Origin: an uncultured Anaerobiospirillum sp.
Lineage (GTDB): Bacteria > Pseudomonadota > Gammaproteobacteria > Enterobacterales > Succinivibrionaceae
Direction of reading: 5' to 3'
DNA: 33,173 nt
Assembly: GCA_944390115.1 (NCBI GenBank)
Contig: CALXOW010000032.1
Coordinates: forward strand, 1-33,173
The position numbers were made by a program, and so were the translations under genes. Below the pieces are notes generated by a model. That model was not told the origin of the DNA. It worked only from the letters and a program-made list of their open reading frames with translations, and ran no database searches. This document shows, in pieces, positions 1 through 7,828 of this stretch; position 1 is the first letter of the stretch, and each line of letters opens with the position of its first letter.

Positions 1-416
1 ACGACTACTACTATAAGGTCGAACCGCCTCATGTGAGACACCAAAATGTTGCAAAATTTAATTTGTAACAGCTCCCGACTTGCTAATCCTCGCTCTGGGG
101 CCAGATGCGACGTTATCGCGACTGAGAGATTCTCACCATCATGCGCAAAAGGTACCCCAAAAAGGACGAATTAGCCTAAAATAGTCTTTTCGGCCGCTGC
201 TAGCTGAAAACGGCGCGGACAAGGATCTAACGCGAAAATTGATCTTTGTACCCAACCTTGTGATACAGTGGCGCCCGGCCGCATAAAATGCGCTGGCGCT
301 AGTCAACAAATTTTTATGTGCTCGTCTCGTGGCGTTCCACTAAGGAGTTTAAGGAAGAGCGCTTCCACCACCTAAGGCTTAATCCCCGCTAGGGCTCACA
401 TTCGTCGAGGATATAA
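1..416. other. Upstream spacer, no gene seen
   Basis: I find no convincing coding frame here. The end of the spacer supplies the ribosome binding site GAGGA about five bases before the ATG at 417. There are AT-rich patches (around 178-183 and 282-289) and a TTGATC at 239-244, but no promoter pair good enough to call. Confidence 0.5.
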
Positions 417-3398
417 ATGGGCTTACAAGATTCTGTCGAGAACCGTTATCGTAAATTCGCCGGTCGCGACCACCGCAAAACTTACGCACAGTTCTTTACG
501 CCCATACCCGTAGCGACGGTCATGGCCGCTTTCATCCTGGACAATCCCAACTGTCGCTTGATCTTGGATCCAGCTGCGGGCTTATTGGGCTTTAGCCGCG
601 CCACGGATGACATCCTGACCTTGATCAACTCGGGCCAAAGCTCCGAGCTCGTCAACCTTATCTACCGTCAAGTCGAGGAAACTAAGGTTCAGCTGTTAAA
701 AGCCCCGTCGGTCAAAGCTGCTGAGACTAAGGCCCAAGACGCTGCCGCCTACGCCGCCGCTAAGGCCGCTGCCAAAGCTGCCGCGAAAAAGGAAGCCGAG
801 GAACGCCGTGCCGCTAAAGAAGCCATCAAGGAAGCACAGCCCGAGACCACTCCTAACCTGCTGAACCCAGTTGATCCTGAGCACAGCGTTTTAAATGTGG
901 TCGCGCAAAACGAACAAAATAAGAAGTCCCAGACCTTAAGCGGCCGGGAATTTCGTTTCCGCTCGCTTTACAACAAATTAAGCTCAATCAAACCGCGCGG
1001 TCGTGAAGTCAGTATCGCCCCTGAGCCCAATCGGCTCACCGCCAACGAGCGTAAGCTCTTAGCGCGCAACTTTGTGGAATATCCAGAGTACCTCAACACG
1101 CACGATACCTGGTTGAACCCTAACAGCTTGCTCTTAAACAGCACTGAGCTGCCTGCCGCAGGCAGCGCCAGCTTTAGCTTAAGTCCACGCTATCACCTGA
1201 GCTATAGCGCCAATCAGGCCTACAGCGGCAGCACCGACCTCAACCTCACCTTAAGCGCTCAGCTCGAACTTGCCCCTGCTGTCGGCTCTGAGCTTGACAC
1301 AGGCGCTGAGCTTGACACAGGCGCTGAGCTTGACGCAAGCGCTGAGTTCACCCTGCAAGAGCTCAATCTGCGCGGTCAGAGCAATTCGCAAGGCTTTCAA
1401 GACAGTCCCGAGTTGCCTGATTATGAGAGCATTATCAACGCCTTAGACCTTCAAGACGACACGAGCTTTAGCCGCATGATTCCGGCGGTCAATATGGTCA
1501 GCTATGAGCTTGATCCATTGATCTTTGGTGCGGCCCAAGCAAGCTGCCAAGAGTATCCCTTTGGCTTTGTCAACAATCGCCTTAAGTGCTGTGATTACCT
1601 TTCGGTTGAGATCAATGAACGCTTTGACGGCATTATCTGCAACCCACCATATATGTCCTATCGGGACTTTACCAAGCTGGCCGGAGGCGAAAGCCCTGCT
1701 TTAACCGAAGACTTGCCACGCCGCACCAATACCTACACCCTGTTCTTACTCCAGTCGTTAAAGCAACTAAGCTCCAAGGGGCGTTGCGCCTACCTCATTC
1801 CTTATGAGTTCTTAAACTCCAGTATTGGCATCAAGGTCAAGACCGAGCTGCTTAAGGAGCGCAGCCTGTGCTCGGTTATCATCTTCAAGATCCCGATCTT
1901 TGAAGGTGCTATCACCACCACGGGTCTGTTCCTCTTTGATAAGGGCAAGCACCATCAAAGCGTGGAATTTCTCACCATTACGAGCTTAGATGAACTGCCT
2001 GCCTTGGCCGTACACCTATGCCCGAACCTGTTAGGTGACTTGCCGCAGCCTCAGCTGCAAAGCGATCCGTTTAGCAGTGACTCCCACGCCCAGCGCACCG
2101 CTCGCTCCCCAGTCCCAGCCACCCCGGTGGCTGCGGTCAAGGCCGCGCAAGCGCGTGCCCCTAAGCTCAAGCCGAGCTTGCAGCTTGCTACTCAAGATCC
2201 AGCGGTAATCAAGGCAGCAGTCACGCAAGTGCCCGCCTTGCTCGACACCTTCACTCCGAACCAGCTTGCCTTAAGCGGCGTGCTGGCGCAGCCTAACCCC
2301 CGCCAAGCGCAGGGCGTTAACTTAGGGCCGATCTATGAGTCCCAGTGTCAGCTGCTCGAGCTCTTAGTGCCGGAAAGCCAAAACAATTATGATGATTACA
2401 CCCTGAGCTTGCGCGGGCAAGCGGTACCGTACCATGAGCTTGACGCTGAGCGTAAGTGGCATATCTACTACCAAGGCACCGAGCTCAAGCGGCCGCAAAG
2501 TCCTGAGCTTAGCCCAGAACCTAGTAGTGACACCGAACCAGAGCCGGGCCAAATGCCTAGTCTGTTGGCTCAACCGACCACTAATCCAGCGCAAAACCCT
2601 AACCCAGTTCACTGGGTCAAGGGAAGTGGTATCTTCCGTCCGCTGTCAGATTTCATCAAGGTTAAGCGCGGTATTGCCACCGGCGCCAATGAATTTTTCT
2701 TATTCAACCACGAAGAGATGAAGCGCCACCAGCTCAACCCGCGCTTCTTTATTCCGGCCTTAGCGCGCGCCAATATGGCGCCGTACCCGATCTTGACCTT
2801 AGAGGACTTTGTAAAGCTCGCCTCAGAGGGACAGCGCGTGTTCTTACTGAGCCCGCCACCTGAGATCGACGATCCGTACTTACTGCACTACCTGAAATTA
2901 GGCGTGGAGCAAGGGGTCGATAAGCGCTATCTCACCTCGCACCGCAATCCGTGGTACACCATGGAGCGCCGTGAGCTGGCACCGCTGTTTATCTCGGTCT
3001 TCAATCGCGGCAGCTTCAACGTGATCCGCAACGATGTGCGCATCTACAATCTGACAGCGTTCCACTCGCTCTTTGTGCACAATTCTGAGTTCACGGACAT
3101 CATCTTTGCCTACTTGCTCACGCCGCTTGCCTCAGAGCTCATTATGGCCAATCGCCGCGAGTATGGCCGAGGCTTAGAGAAACTTGAGCCGACCGATATC
3201 ATGGAGTCCATGTGTATCGACTTCAATCAGCTGAGCGTCGATCAGCTCAATCGCATCCGCGATCTGATCGCCCAATACGAGGTCATCATCGACAAGGCAC
3301 GTCACCAAAACGAGAACCTGCTGCCGCAGTCGCTCTACCAGCGTGCTCTCGACCATGTACTGCGCAAGCTCAGCGCGATCTTCGCTGAACTGACCTAA
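417..3398 (+). CDS. Adenine-N6 DNA methyltransferase, Eco57I/TaqI-like, with large inserts
   Basis: Likely transfers a methyl group from S-adenosylmethionine to adenine N6 in a specific DNA site. Near the N-terminus is the motif-X-like QFFTP (about residues 25-29), then motif I DPAAG at 51-55. A motif-II-like acidic residue follows only at E364 (SYELDPL), and catalytic motif IV NPPY is at 409-412. In this family motifs I and II normally lie a few tens of residues apart; here ~300 residues intervene, starting with an Ala/Lys-rich probable coiled coil (~100-140) and continuing Leu/Ser-rich. A second Pro/Gln-rich stretch lies at ~540-740. The C-terminal ~250 residues read like a TaqI/Eco57I-type target-recognition region. 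I see no PD-(D/E)xK nuclease motif and no restriction gene in the window, so it is a solitary methylase, or its partner lies upstream. The start is supported by GAGGA. The gene ends at a shared terminator with rpiA. Confidence 0.82.
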   Translation: MGLQDSVENRYRKFAGRDHRKTYAQFFTPIPVATVMAAFILDNPNCRLILDPAAGLLGFSRATDDILTLINSGQSSELVNLIYRQVEETKVQLLKAPSVKAAETKAQDAAAYAAAKAAAKAAAKKEAEERRAAKEAIKEAQPETTPNLLNPVDPEHSVLNVVAQNEQNKKSQTLSGREFRFRSLYNKLSSIKPRGREVSIAPEPNRLTANERKLLARNFVEYPEYLNTHDTWLNPNSLLLNSTELPAAGSASFSLSPRYHLSYSANQAYSGSTDLNLTLSAQLELAPAVGSELDTGAELDTGAELDASAEFTLQELNLRGQSNSQGFQDSPELPDYESIINALDLQDDTSFSRMIPAVNMVSYELDPLIFGAAQASCQEYPFGFVNNRLKCCDYLSVEINERFDGIICNPPYMSYRDFTKLAGGESPALTEDLPRRTNTYTLFLLQSLKQLSSKGRCAYLIPYEFLNSSIGIKVKTELLKERSLCSVIIFKIPIFEGAITTTGLFLFDKGKHHQSVEFLTITSLDELPALAVHLCPNLLGDLPQPQLQSDPFSSDSHAQRTARSPVPATPVAAVKAAQARAPKLKPSLQLATQDPAVIKAAVTQVPALLDTFTPNQLALSGVLAQPNPRQAQGVNLGPIYESQCQLLELLVPESQNNYDDYTLSLRGQAVPYHELDAERKWHIYYQGTELKRPQSPELSPEPSSDTEPEPGQMPSLLAQPTTNPAQNPNPVHWVKGSGIFRPLSDFIKVKRGIATGANEFFLFNHEEMKRHQLNPRFFIPALARANMAPYPILTLEDFVKLASEGQRVFLLSPPPEIDDPYLLHYLKLGVEQGVDKRYLTSHRNPWYTMERRELAPLFISVFNRGSFNVIRNDVRIYNLTAFHSLFVHNSEFTDIIFAYLLTPLASELIMANRREYGRGLEKLEPTDIMESMCIDFNQLSVDQLNRIRDLIAQYEVIIDKARHQNENLLPQSLYQRALDHVLRKLSAIFAELT
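1290..1343 (+). repeat. 18-bp tandem repeat in the methylase gene
   Basis: Three head-to-tail 18-bp units, two identical and the third differing at two bases, encode ELDTGA, ELDTGA and ELDASA. They lie in the low-complexity insert between motifs I and II. Such in-frame repeats can change copy number without breaking the frame. Confidence 0.85.
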
Positions 3399-3436
3399 AA
3401 AAAAAAGCCCAGCTCGGTGAGCTGGGCTTTTTTATT
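3399..3436. terminator. Bidirectional Rho-independent terminator
   Basis: A 15-bp stem (A-run plus GCCCAGCTC at 3401-3415 pairing with 3419-3433) encloses a 3-base loop. T-runs on both strands let it end the methylase transcript and, on the minus strand, the rpiA transcript. It begins immediately after the methylase stop codon. Confidence 0.93.
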
Positions 3437-3460
3437 GAAGTGCCGACCAATCTGAAAAGA

Positions 3461-4165
3461 TTAACCCATCAGGCTTAAGTCGGCGTAGCGGTGCAGACGC
3501 GATACTTGCTTTTGCTTGACGCCATCGTCGGTAGCAAAGAGCACCACATCAGCACCACGGTGAGCAAAAAGTCCGACCGTGACTACGCCAGGAATACCGT
3601 TGATCTTGGTCTCAAGCTCCTTTGGATTGGAGATAGCCAAACCATGGACATCCAAGATCTCGCAGCCGTTATCGGTGATGCAGCCTTTGCGCAGCACTGG
3701 ATCGCCGCCTAAGGCGCGCAGCGTGCGTGCCACCTGCTCACGGGCCATTGGGATGACCTCAACTGGCAGTGGGAAGGCACCTAAGGTGTTAACCAGCTTC
3801 GACTGGTCCACGATGCAGACAAAGGTCTTGGCCATCGAAGCTAAGATCTTCTCGCGAGTTAAGCACGCACCGCCGCCCTTGATCATCTCGAAGTTATCGT
3901 TGACCTCATCAGCGCCATCGATATAGACCTCATAAGGCTCACAGCAATTTGGGTCCAATACCGGCACACCGATCTCACGCAACAACTCGGTGGTAGCGTT
4001 GGAGCTGCTGACCGCGCCGTCGATCTTGATGCCCTGCTCGTGGATCGCCTTGATGAACTTGACCACGGTCGAACCCGAGCCCACACCTAAAATGCCGTGC
4101 TCTGGAATGAACTCCAAGGCCTTATGGGCCACCATCTCCTTTAATTCGTCTTGGGTCTTTGCCAT
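3461..4165 (-). CDS. rpiA: Ribose-5-phosphate isomerase A
   Basis: Interconverts ribose-5-phosphate and ribulose-5-phosphate in the non-oxidative pentose phosphate pathway (cytoplasm). At 234 aa it is slightly longer than E. coli RpiA (219 aa). Visible family signatures: phosphate-binding GVGSGST (27-33), the acidic pair D83 and D86 in YIDGADEVN, and [11 protein letters not shown] (96-106), where K96 and E105 correspond to the lysine and catalytic glutamate of the E. coli enzyme. The ATG at 4165 is preceded by GAGGTGAG. It is convergent with the methylase and shares its terminator. The upstream 313-bp gap to tyrS is filled by a tandem repeat, and I could not pick out a promoter there. Nothing in the protein is abnormal. 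Confidence 0.97.
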   Translation of the reverse strand: MAKTQDELKEMVAHKALEFIPEHGILGVGSGSTVVKFIKAIHEQGIKIDGAVSSSNATTELLREIGVPVLDPNCCEPYEVYIDGADEVNDNFEMIKGGGACLTREKILASMAKTFVCIVDQSKLVNTLGAFPLPVEVIPMAREQVARTLRALGGDPVLRKGCITDNGCEILDVHGLAISNPKELETKINGIPGVVTVGLFAHRGADVVLFATDDGVKQKQVSRLHRYADLSLMG

Positions 4166-4298
4166 AACTCACCTCAAACTGAACGACCACCTGCTAGCCT
4201 AACGCCAAAACAAGCGGCGAGCAAACAGGGAGCGTCCCAAAGTCGACCGACGTCAAACTAAGTTTGCCCCCAGCACGACGACCGTCAAACTAGGCCGT

Positions 4299-4493
4299 CG
4301 TAATGCGTTAGGCCATGTAACGCACTAAGCCACCGTAACCAGTTAGGCACTGTAACGCGTTAAGCCACGTAATGCGTTAGGCCACTGTAACGACTAAGTC
4401 ACGTAATGCGTTAGGCCTCTGTAACGACTAAGTCACGTAATGCGTTAGGCCTCTGTAACGACTAAGTCACGTAATGCGTTAGGCCACCGTAAT
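4299..4493. repeat. 17/34-bp tandem repeat running into the 3' end of tyrS
   Basis: From 4366 to 4467 there are three 34-bp units (4366, 4400, 4434), differing at one position, and a fourth partial unit starts at 4468. Each unit is two diverged 17-mers (plus-strand types CACGTAATGCGTTAGGC and CTCTGTAACGACTAAGT). More degenerate 17-mers continue left to about 4299. The array overlaps the last codons and stop of tyrS (4479-4493), whose end contains the same CGCATTACG...GGCCTAA sequence. The repeat therefore appears to have grown from the tyrS tail. It has no spacers, so it is not a CRISPR. Confidence 0.9.
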
Positions 4494-5669
4494 GCGGGCA
4501 AAGCGGCGCTTGCCTACCTGGTAAACGCGGGTGCCAGGGGCTACTGGAGCCTTAGGATCGGTTACCACCTCACCTTCGCACTTAATGGCGTTTTGCTTAA
4601 TCATACGCAGGGCCTCCGAGGTCGAAGCCACTAAGCCTGCGTCCTTTAACATATTGGCTAAGGATTGGACATTCGAGAAGGTGAACTCTGGGATATCCTC
4701 AGGTAAGGCGCCCTTAGCAAACTGGTTGATAAAGCCCTCGACGGCCTCACGACCGGCGTCCTCACCGTGGTAGCGGGCGACGATCTCACGGCCGAGCTCT
4801 AACTTGGCATCGCGAGGATTCATTTCGCCTGAGGCACACTTGCGCTTTAACTCTTCGATCTCAGCTACTGGGCGGAACGATAACAGATCGTAGTACGACC
4901 ACATGAGCTCATCACTTAAGGACATGATCTTACCGAACATGTCAGCGACGCTATCGTGCACACCGATATAGTTACCGGCGGACTTGGACATCTTCTTGAC
5001 GCCATCAAGGCCGACCAATAAAGGCATCATGAGCACGACTTGCGGCTCTAAACCGGCGTCCTTTTGCAGTTCGCGGCCCATCAAGAGGTTGAACTTCTGA
5101 TCGGTGCCACCTAACTCCACGTCGCACTTTAAGGCAACGCTGTCATAGCCTTGGAACAGAGGATATAAGAACTCGTGAATTGCGATCGGCTGTCCGGATT
5201 GATAACGCTTGGTGAAGTCCTCACGCTCTAACATACGAGCGACGGTCAGCTTCGAGGCCAAGCGAATGACACCCTCAGCGCCCAAGGTCGAGAGCCACTC
5301 AGAGTTATAGCGGATCTCAGTCTTCTCCTTATCGAGAACCTTGAAGGCCTGCTCAGCATAAGTCTGAGCATTAGCCATGATCTGCTCACGCGACAGCTGT
5401 GGGCGGGTGGCGTTCTTGCCCGATGGGTCACCGACCGAAGCGGTAAAGTCACCGATAATGAGGATGACCTTATGGCCCAAGTTCTGGAAGGTGCGCAGCT
5501 TATTTAAGATCACGGTGTGACCTAAGTGGATATCAGGGGCGGTTGGATCCATGCCGAGCTTAATCGTGAGCTGACGACCGCTCTCGAGCTTTTGCTTGAG
5601 CTCTTCTAACGGAATGATTTCTTGAGCGCCGCGAGCAATCTCGCGCAGGGCCTCTTCCACTGCAACCAT
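4479..5669 (-). CDS. tyrS: Tyrosyl-tRNA synthetase
   Basis: Charges tRNA-Tyr with tyrosine in the cytoplasm. It is a class I synthetase with the HIGH-type motif HLGH at residues 48-51 and KMSKS at 226-230, plus typical blocks such as [13 protein letters not shown] and [17 protein letters not shown]-terminal S4-like RNA-binding region (~335-396) ends the protein. At 396 aa it fits the longer TyrS branch found in many proteobacteria. I chose the ATG at 5669, which has GGAG ten bases upstream; an in-frame TTG at 5693 adds eight residues that are not family-like. A candidate extended -10 promoter lies ~140 bp upstream. The last codons and stop sit inside a tandem repeat array, and no downstream terminator hairpin is apparent before rpiA. 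Confidence 0.97.
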   Translation of the reverse strand: MVAVEEALREIARGAQEIIPLEELKQKLESGRQLTIKLGMDPTAPDIHLGHTVILNKLRTFQNLGHKVILIIGDFTASVGDPSGKNATRPQLSREQIMANAQTYAEQAFKVLDKEKTEIRYNSEWLSTLGAEGVIRLASKLTVARMLEREDFTKRYQSGQPIAIHEFLYPLFQGYDSVALKCDVELGGTDQKFNLLMGRELQKDAGLEPQVVLMMPLLVGLDGVKKMSKSAGNYIGVHDSVADMFGKIMSLSDELMWSYYDLLSFRPVAEIEELKRKCASGEMNPRDAKLELGREIVARYHGEDAGREAVEGFINQFAKGALPEDIPEFTFSNVQSLANMLKDAGLVASTSEALRMIKQNAIKCEGEVVTDPKAPVAPGTRVYQVGKRRFARITVA

Positions 5670-5802
5670 GAACAAAATTCTCCAAAAACTCAATCACGAA
5701 CAGCACGCGGTGCAGCTGAGGCAACGCTCCACGAGTAAAGAAAGCGCGCACCAAACAGCCACTCCCAATTTTGGGGGCATGCTGCAAGAAAAAATTGGCG
5801 TG

Positions 5803-5830
5803 AGTATAGCACCCCCGGTGATAGGGCAAA
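5803..5830 (-). promoter_or_regulatory. Candidate sigma70 promoter for tyrS
   Basis: On the minus strand, TGCTATACT (extended -10, complement of 5803-5811) follows a TTTGCC-type -35 (5825-5830) with a 16-bp gap. It would give a leader of about 130 nt before the tyrS ATG. The -10 is good and the -35 weak. Confidence 0.55.
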
Positions 5831-6240
5831 AGCCCCATAATTTTCCCATCCCCAATCCAGCCTCAAAAAATGAGGAAAAGAAGAGCGCCCCCGTACCCAG
5901 TTGGTCGTTGATTAGGTGTGGCGCTCATAAGCGCTGCACTAAGACCGGACGAGAATGGAGCCGCGCCGACCAAGCCCCGATCGCCCATTTGAGGTAAAGA
6001 GCCCTACACGGGCGCCCACCGCATTTAAACCTTAACTTCCAGAAATCGTTACACTAATAGCAAATGCTGATTTTACAATTACCATGTTTATGCGGTTTGC
6101 AAGGCACAAGACGGACTTTAAACCCGCTCTTTGCCATATTTTCGTCGATCTCAACCAAGTCAATCAGAAAGCTCAAAAAGGCGCTCGACGTCAATTTGGA
6201 TGAGGATAAGCTCATCCGCTTCTGATAGGGCTTAATTAAG
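5831..6240. other. Spacer with one possible small gene
   Basis: This 410-bp stretch lies between the tyrS promoter and the terminator at 6242. Apart from the small plus-strand frame at 6064-6225 I see no gene. A weak TACACT -10-like box at 6050-6055 precedes that frame. Confidence 0.4.
6064..6225 (+). CDS. Possible 53-aa small protein (uncertain)
   Basis: A plus-strand frame from ATG 6064 to TGA 6225 encodes a 53-residue basic peptide with an acidic C-terminal stretch (LDEDKLIRF). In its favour, a strong terminator with a plus-strand T-run follows 17 bases after the stop, and no other plus-strand gene needs that terminator. Against it, I see no clear Shine-Dalgarno, the promoter is weak, and the terminator can be explained by the convergent minus-strand cluster. 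A second overlapping frame starting at 6084 is equally unproven. The locus could instead be a small RNA. I do not recognise the sequence. Confidence 0.25.
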   Translation: MLILQLPCLCGLQGTRRTLNPLFAIFSSISTKSIRKLKKALDVNLDEDKLIRF

Positions 6241-6241
6241 A

Positions 6242-6294
6242 AAAAGCGAGGGAGCTGGGGCGTCTGAACCGACCCTGTTCCCTCGCTTCTTTTT
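6242..6294. terminator. Terminator at the end of the eleven-gene cluster
   Basis: A 10-bp stem, AAGCGAGGGA (6244-6253) with TCCCTCGCTT (6279-6288), is followed by a T-rich tail on the plus strand (6287-6294) and by CTTTTTCTTAATTAAG on the minus strand. It is the only strong terminator found downstream of the minus-strand cluster and probably works both ways. A further GGCGGCC/GGCCGCC inverted repeat lies just beyond, near 6296-6323. Confidence 0.85.
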
Positions 6295-6370
6295 GGGCGG
6301 CCCCAACTAGGCAGGCCGCCGCCAACTTCAAGTTGGGAATAGAAAGCTCACAGCCCCCCTAGTCCTGCAA

Positions 6371-6871
6371 CTACATCATCGATTGGAGCTGCTCTAAGGT
6401 AGCGTTGAGCTCATCGATTTGCTTTTGCTTCTTGGCTAAAGCGGCCTTAGTCTTAGCCGAGCCCGTATTGCTCTTCTTTAAGGCCTCGATTTGCTCTTGA
6501 GCCTTGGTAATTTGGTCTTGCAGGTCGGAGCTCAGAGCCTTCTTCTGGGCCAGCTCGCCCTCTAAGGCGTAAAGCTCGCTTTGAGCGTGGTCGAGCAGGC
6601 GATTTTGCTCGGAGATCTGGCCCTTAACCAAAGCATCCTTAGCAAAGAGGTCACGCGCCAGCTGATTTAAGCGCTCATTCTCGGCCTTTAAGCTCTCAAC
6701 GCGTGCCTCGCGCTGCTCAATGCGCTCATCATAAGAGCCCGAGACCGTGCAGCCAATCTTGCCAAAAAAGCCTTGGTCTTGGCTTGGGTCACATTCTTCA
6801 GGGGTGGAAGCACAGGCGGTCAGCATCAGCGCGCAGCTCCCCACCAGGGCTAACTTCAAAGTCTTAATCAC
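6371..6871 (-). CDS. Coiled-coil lipoprotein, last gene of the cluster
   Basis: A 166-aa predicted lipoprotein. The start is a GTG at 6871, eight bases after AGAGGA, and gives a lipoprotein signal peptide ending LTAC with the lipid-accepting cysteine at residue 20. A start at ATG 6943 would bury the signal peptide and lacks these features. After a short Cys-containing segment (PEECDPSQ, GKIGC), the rest (~50-166) is heptad-rich, highly charged coiled coil. I do not recognise a named family; it is of the general small periplasmic-lipoprotein type. It lies downstream of another coiled-coil lipoprotein, across a 127-bp leader with a strong hairpin, so it may be expressed at a different level from the rest. 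Role inferred only from place: an envelope accessory of the Srf/Tag-like system. Confidence 0.72.
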   Translation of the reverse strand: MIKTLKLALVGSCALMLTACASTPEECDPSQDQGFFGKIGCTVSGSYDERIEQREARVESLKAENERLNQLARDLFAKDALVKGQISEQNRLLDHAQSELYALEGELAQKKALSSDLQDQITKAQEQIEALKKSNTGSAKTKAALAKKQKQIDELNATLEQLQSMM

Positions 6872-6895
6872 AACAAAATTCCTCTCACAAGCAAA

Positions 6896-6931
6896 GGCTT
6901 GCCCCTGGGGCAAAATGCCCTGAGGCAAGCC
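6896..6931 (-). promoter_or_regulatory. Stem-loop between the two lipoprotein genes
   Basis: GGCTTGCC (6896-6903) pairs with GGCAAGCC (6924-6931), and an inner GGGCA/TGCCC helix extends the stem. In the minus-strand transcript it lies ~25 bases upstream of the GTG start and just before its ribosome binding site. It is followed only by TTTGCTTG, so it could be a weak terminator, an attenuator or an mRNA-stabilising hairpin. Confidence 0.55.
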
Positions 6932-6998
6932 AAGGCGAACCAACCGTCCTAGGCCGGTCGCATCTGATCCCGTAAGTCTTAGCAGGCTGGACCTGGGG

Positions 6999-7754
6999 CT
7001 AAGCTTGGGCGGCGACTTGATCGTAGTTCTCTAAGCTCAGATTGAGCACATTGCGGTCCTCGGTGTAGCTGAGCATAGAACCACGGATTTGCTCAATGGC
7101 CTTCTCCAGCTGAGCGATCTGGCGGTCGCACTCACGCAGCTTGGCGCGGTCAGAATCAGAGTTGCCACCGTCGGCAGCAATACCCTTGCGGGCCTCTTGG
7201 TAGGAGGCCAATGCCTTCTCGTGGTAATCGAGGTTGCCTTGCAGCACTTCGATGTTGGCATCGTAGTAGGCAATGCGGTGCTCAATCTCAGCCTTTTGGG
7301 CCTTATGGCTCTTGATGTCCTTCTTTAAGGAAGCAAGCTTTGCTTTGTCCTCAGCATAGACTTGGTTGGCGGTCGCGGCCATATAAACGGCCTTTTGGCG
7401 ATCGTCCTCAAGCTTGGCGATCAGGGCATCGAGCTGCTGCTCCTTGGTGTGGTAGTTTTGGCGCAGGTTATCAAGCAAGGCATTGGAAGCCGCACCAATG
7501 GCGCAACCGGCCGCAGCTGCGGCGATGCAGGCTGCCTTTTGGTTGCCATCGGTAATTAAGAGGCACAGGCCACCTGAGACCAGAGCGCCGGTAGCGCAGG
7601 CGGTGACATAGGAGGTCCAGGAGACCGAGAAGTCATCGTTGACCAGACGTGGGTCTGGGTCGACGCCGCCCCACAAGGAAGAAGTTGATTGACAGCCGGA
7701 CAGGGCTAAAGCACCAATGAGAGCACTGGTAAGTAAGGTTACGCGCCAACGCAT
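6999..7754 (-). CDS. Predicted lipoprotein with Gly/Ala-rich segment and long coiled coil
   Basis: A 251-aa protein. The start at ATG 7754 is supported by GGAG seven bases upstream; a start at 7814 would place sequence before the signal peptide. The signal peptide ends in the lipobox LSGC (Cys21). Residues ~50-92 form a Gly/Ala/Cys-rich hydrophobic segment (TACATGALVSGG, AAAAAGCAIGAA), possibly a glycine-zipper-like or membrane-inserting hairpin. The remaining ~150 residues are predicted coiled coil. It follows the SrfA-like gene by 74 bp in the same direction. In Pseudomonas aeruginosa the TagR-TagS-TagT module works with the outer-membrane lipoprotein TagQ; this protein is a positional candidate for that role, but I cannot show homology. 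Likely an envelope lipoprotein of unknown precise function. Confidence 0.75.
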   Translation of the reverse strand: MRWRVTLLTSALIGALALSGCQSTSSLWGGVDPDPRLVNDDFSVSWTSYVTACATGALVSGGLCLLITDGNQKAACIAAAAAGCAIGAASNALLDNLRQNYHTKEQQLDALIAKLEDDRQKAVYMAATANQVYAEDKAKLASLKKDIKSHKAQKAEIEHRIAYYDANIEVLQGNLDYHEKALASYQEARKGIAADGGNSDSDRAKLRECDRQIAQLEKAIEQIRGSMLSYTEDRNVLNLSLENYDQVAAQA

Positions 7755-7828
7755 CGTACATCTCCAGGTAAAAAAAAGCGCAGCCACGGGCCAAGCCACC
7801 AAGCCCGCAAGCATACTAAGCGCCCAAA

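Noticed and set aside
4299-4493. CRISPR array
   Set aside because: Units are head-to-tail without unique spacers, and no cas gene is present. The same applies to the 10-bp array at 22866.
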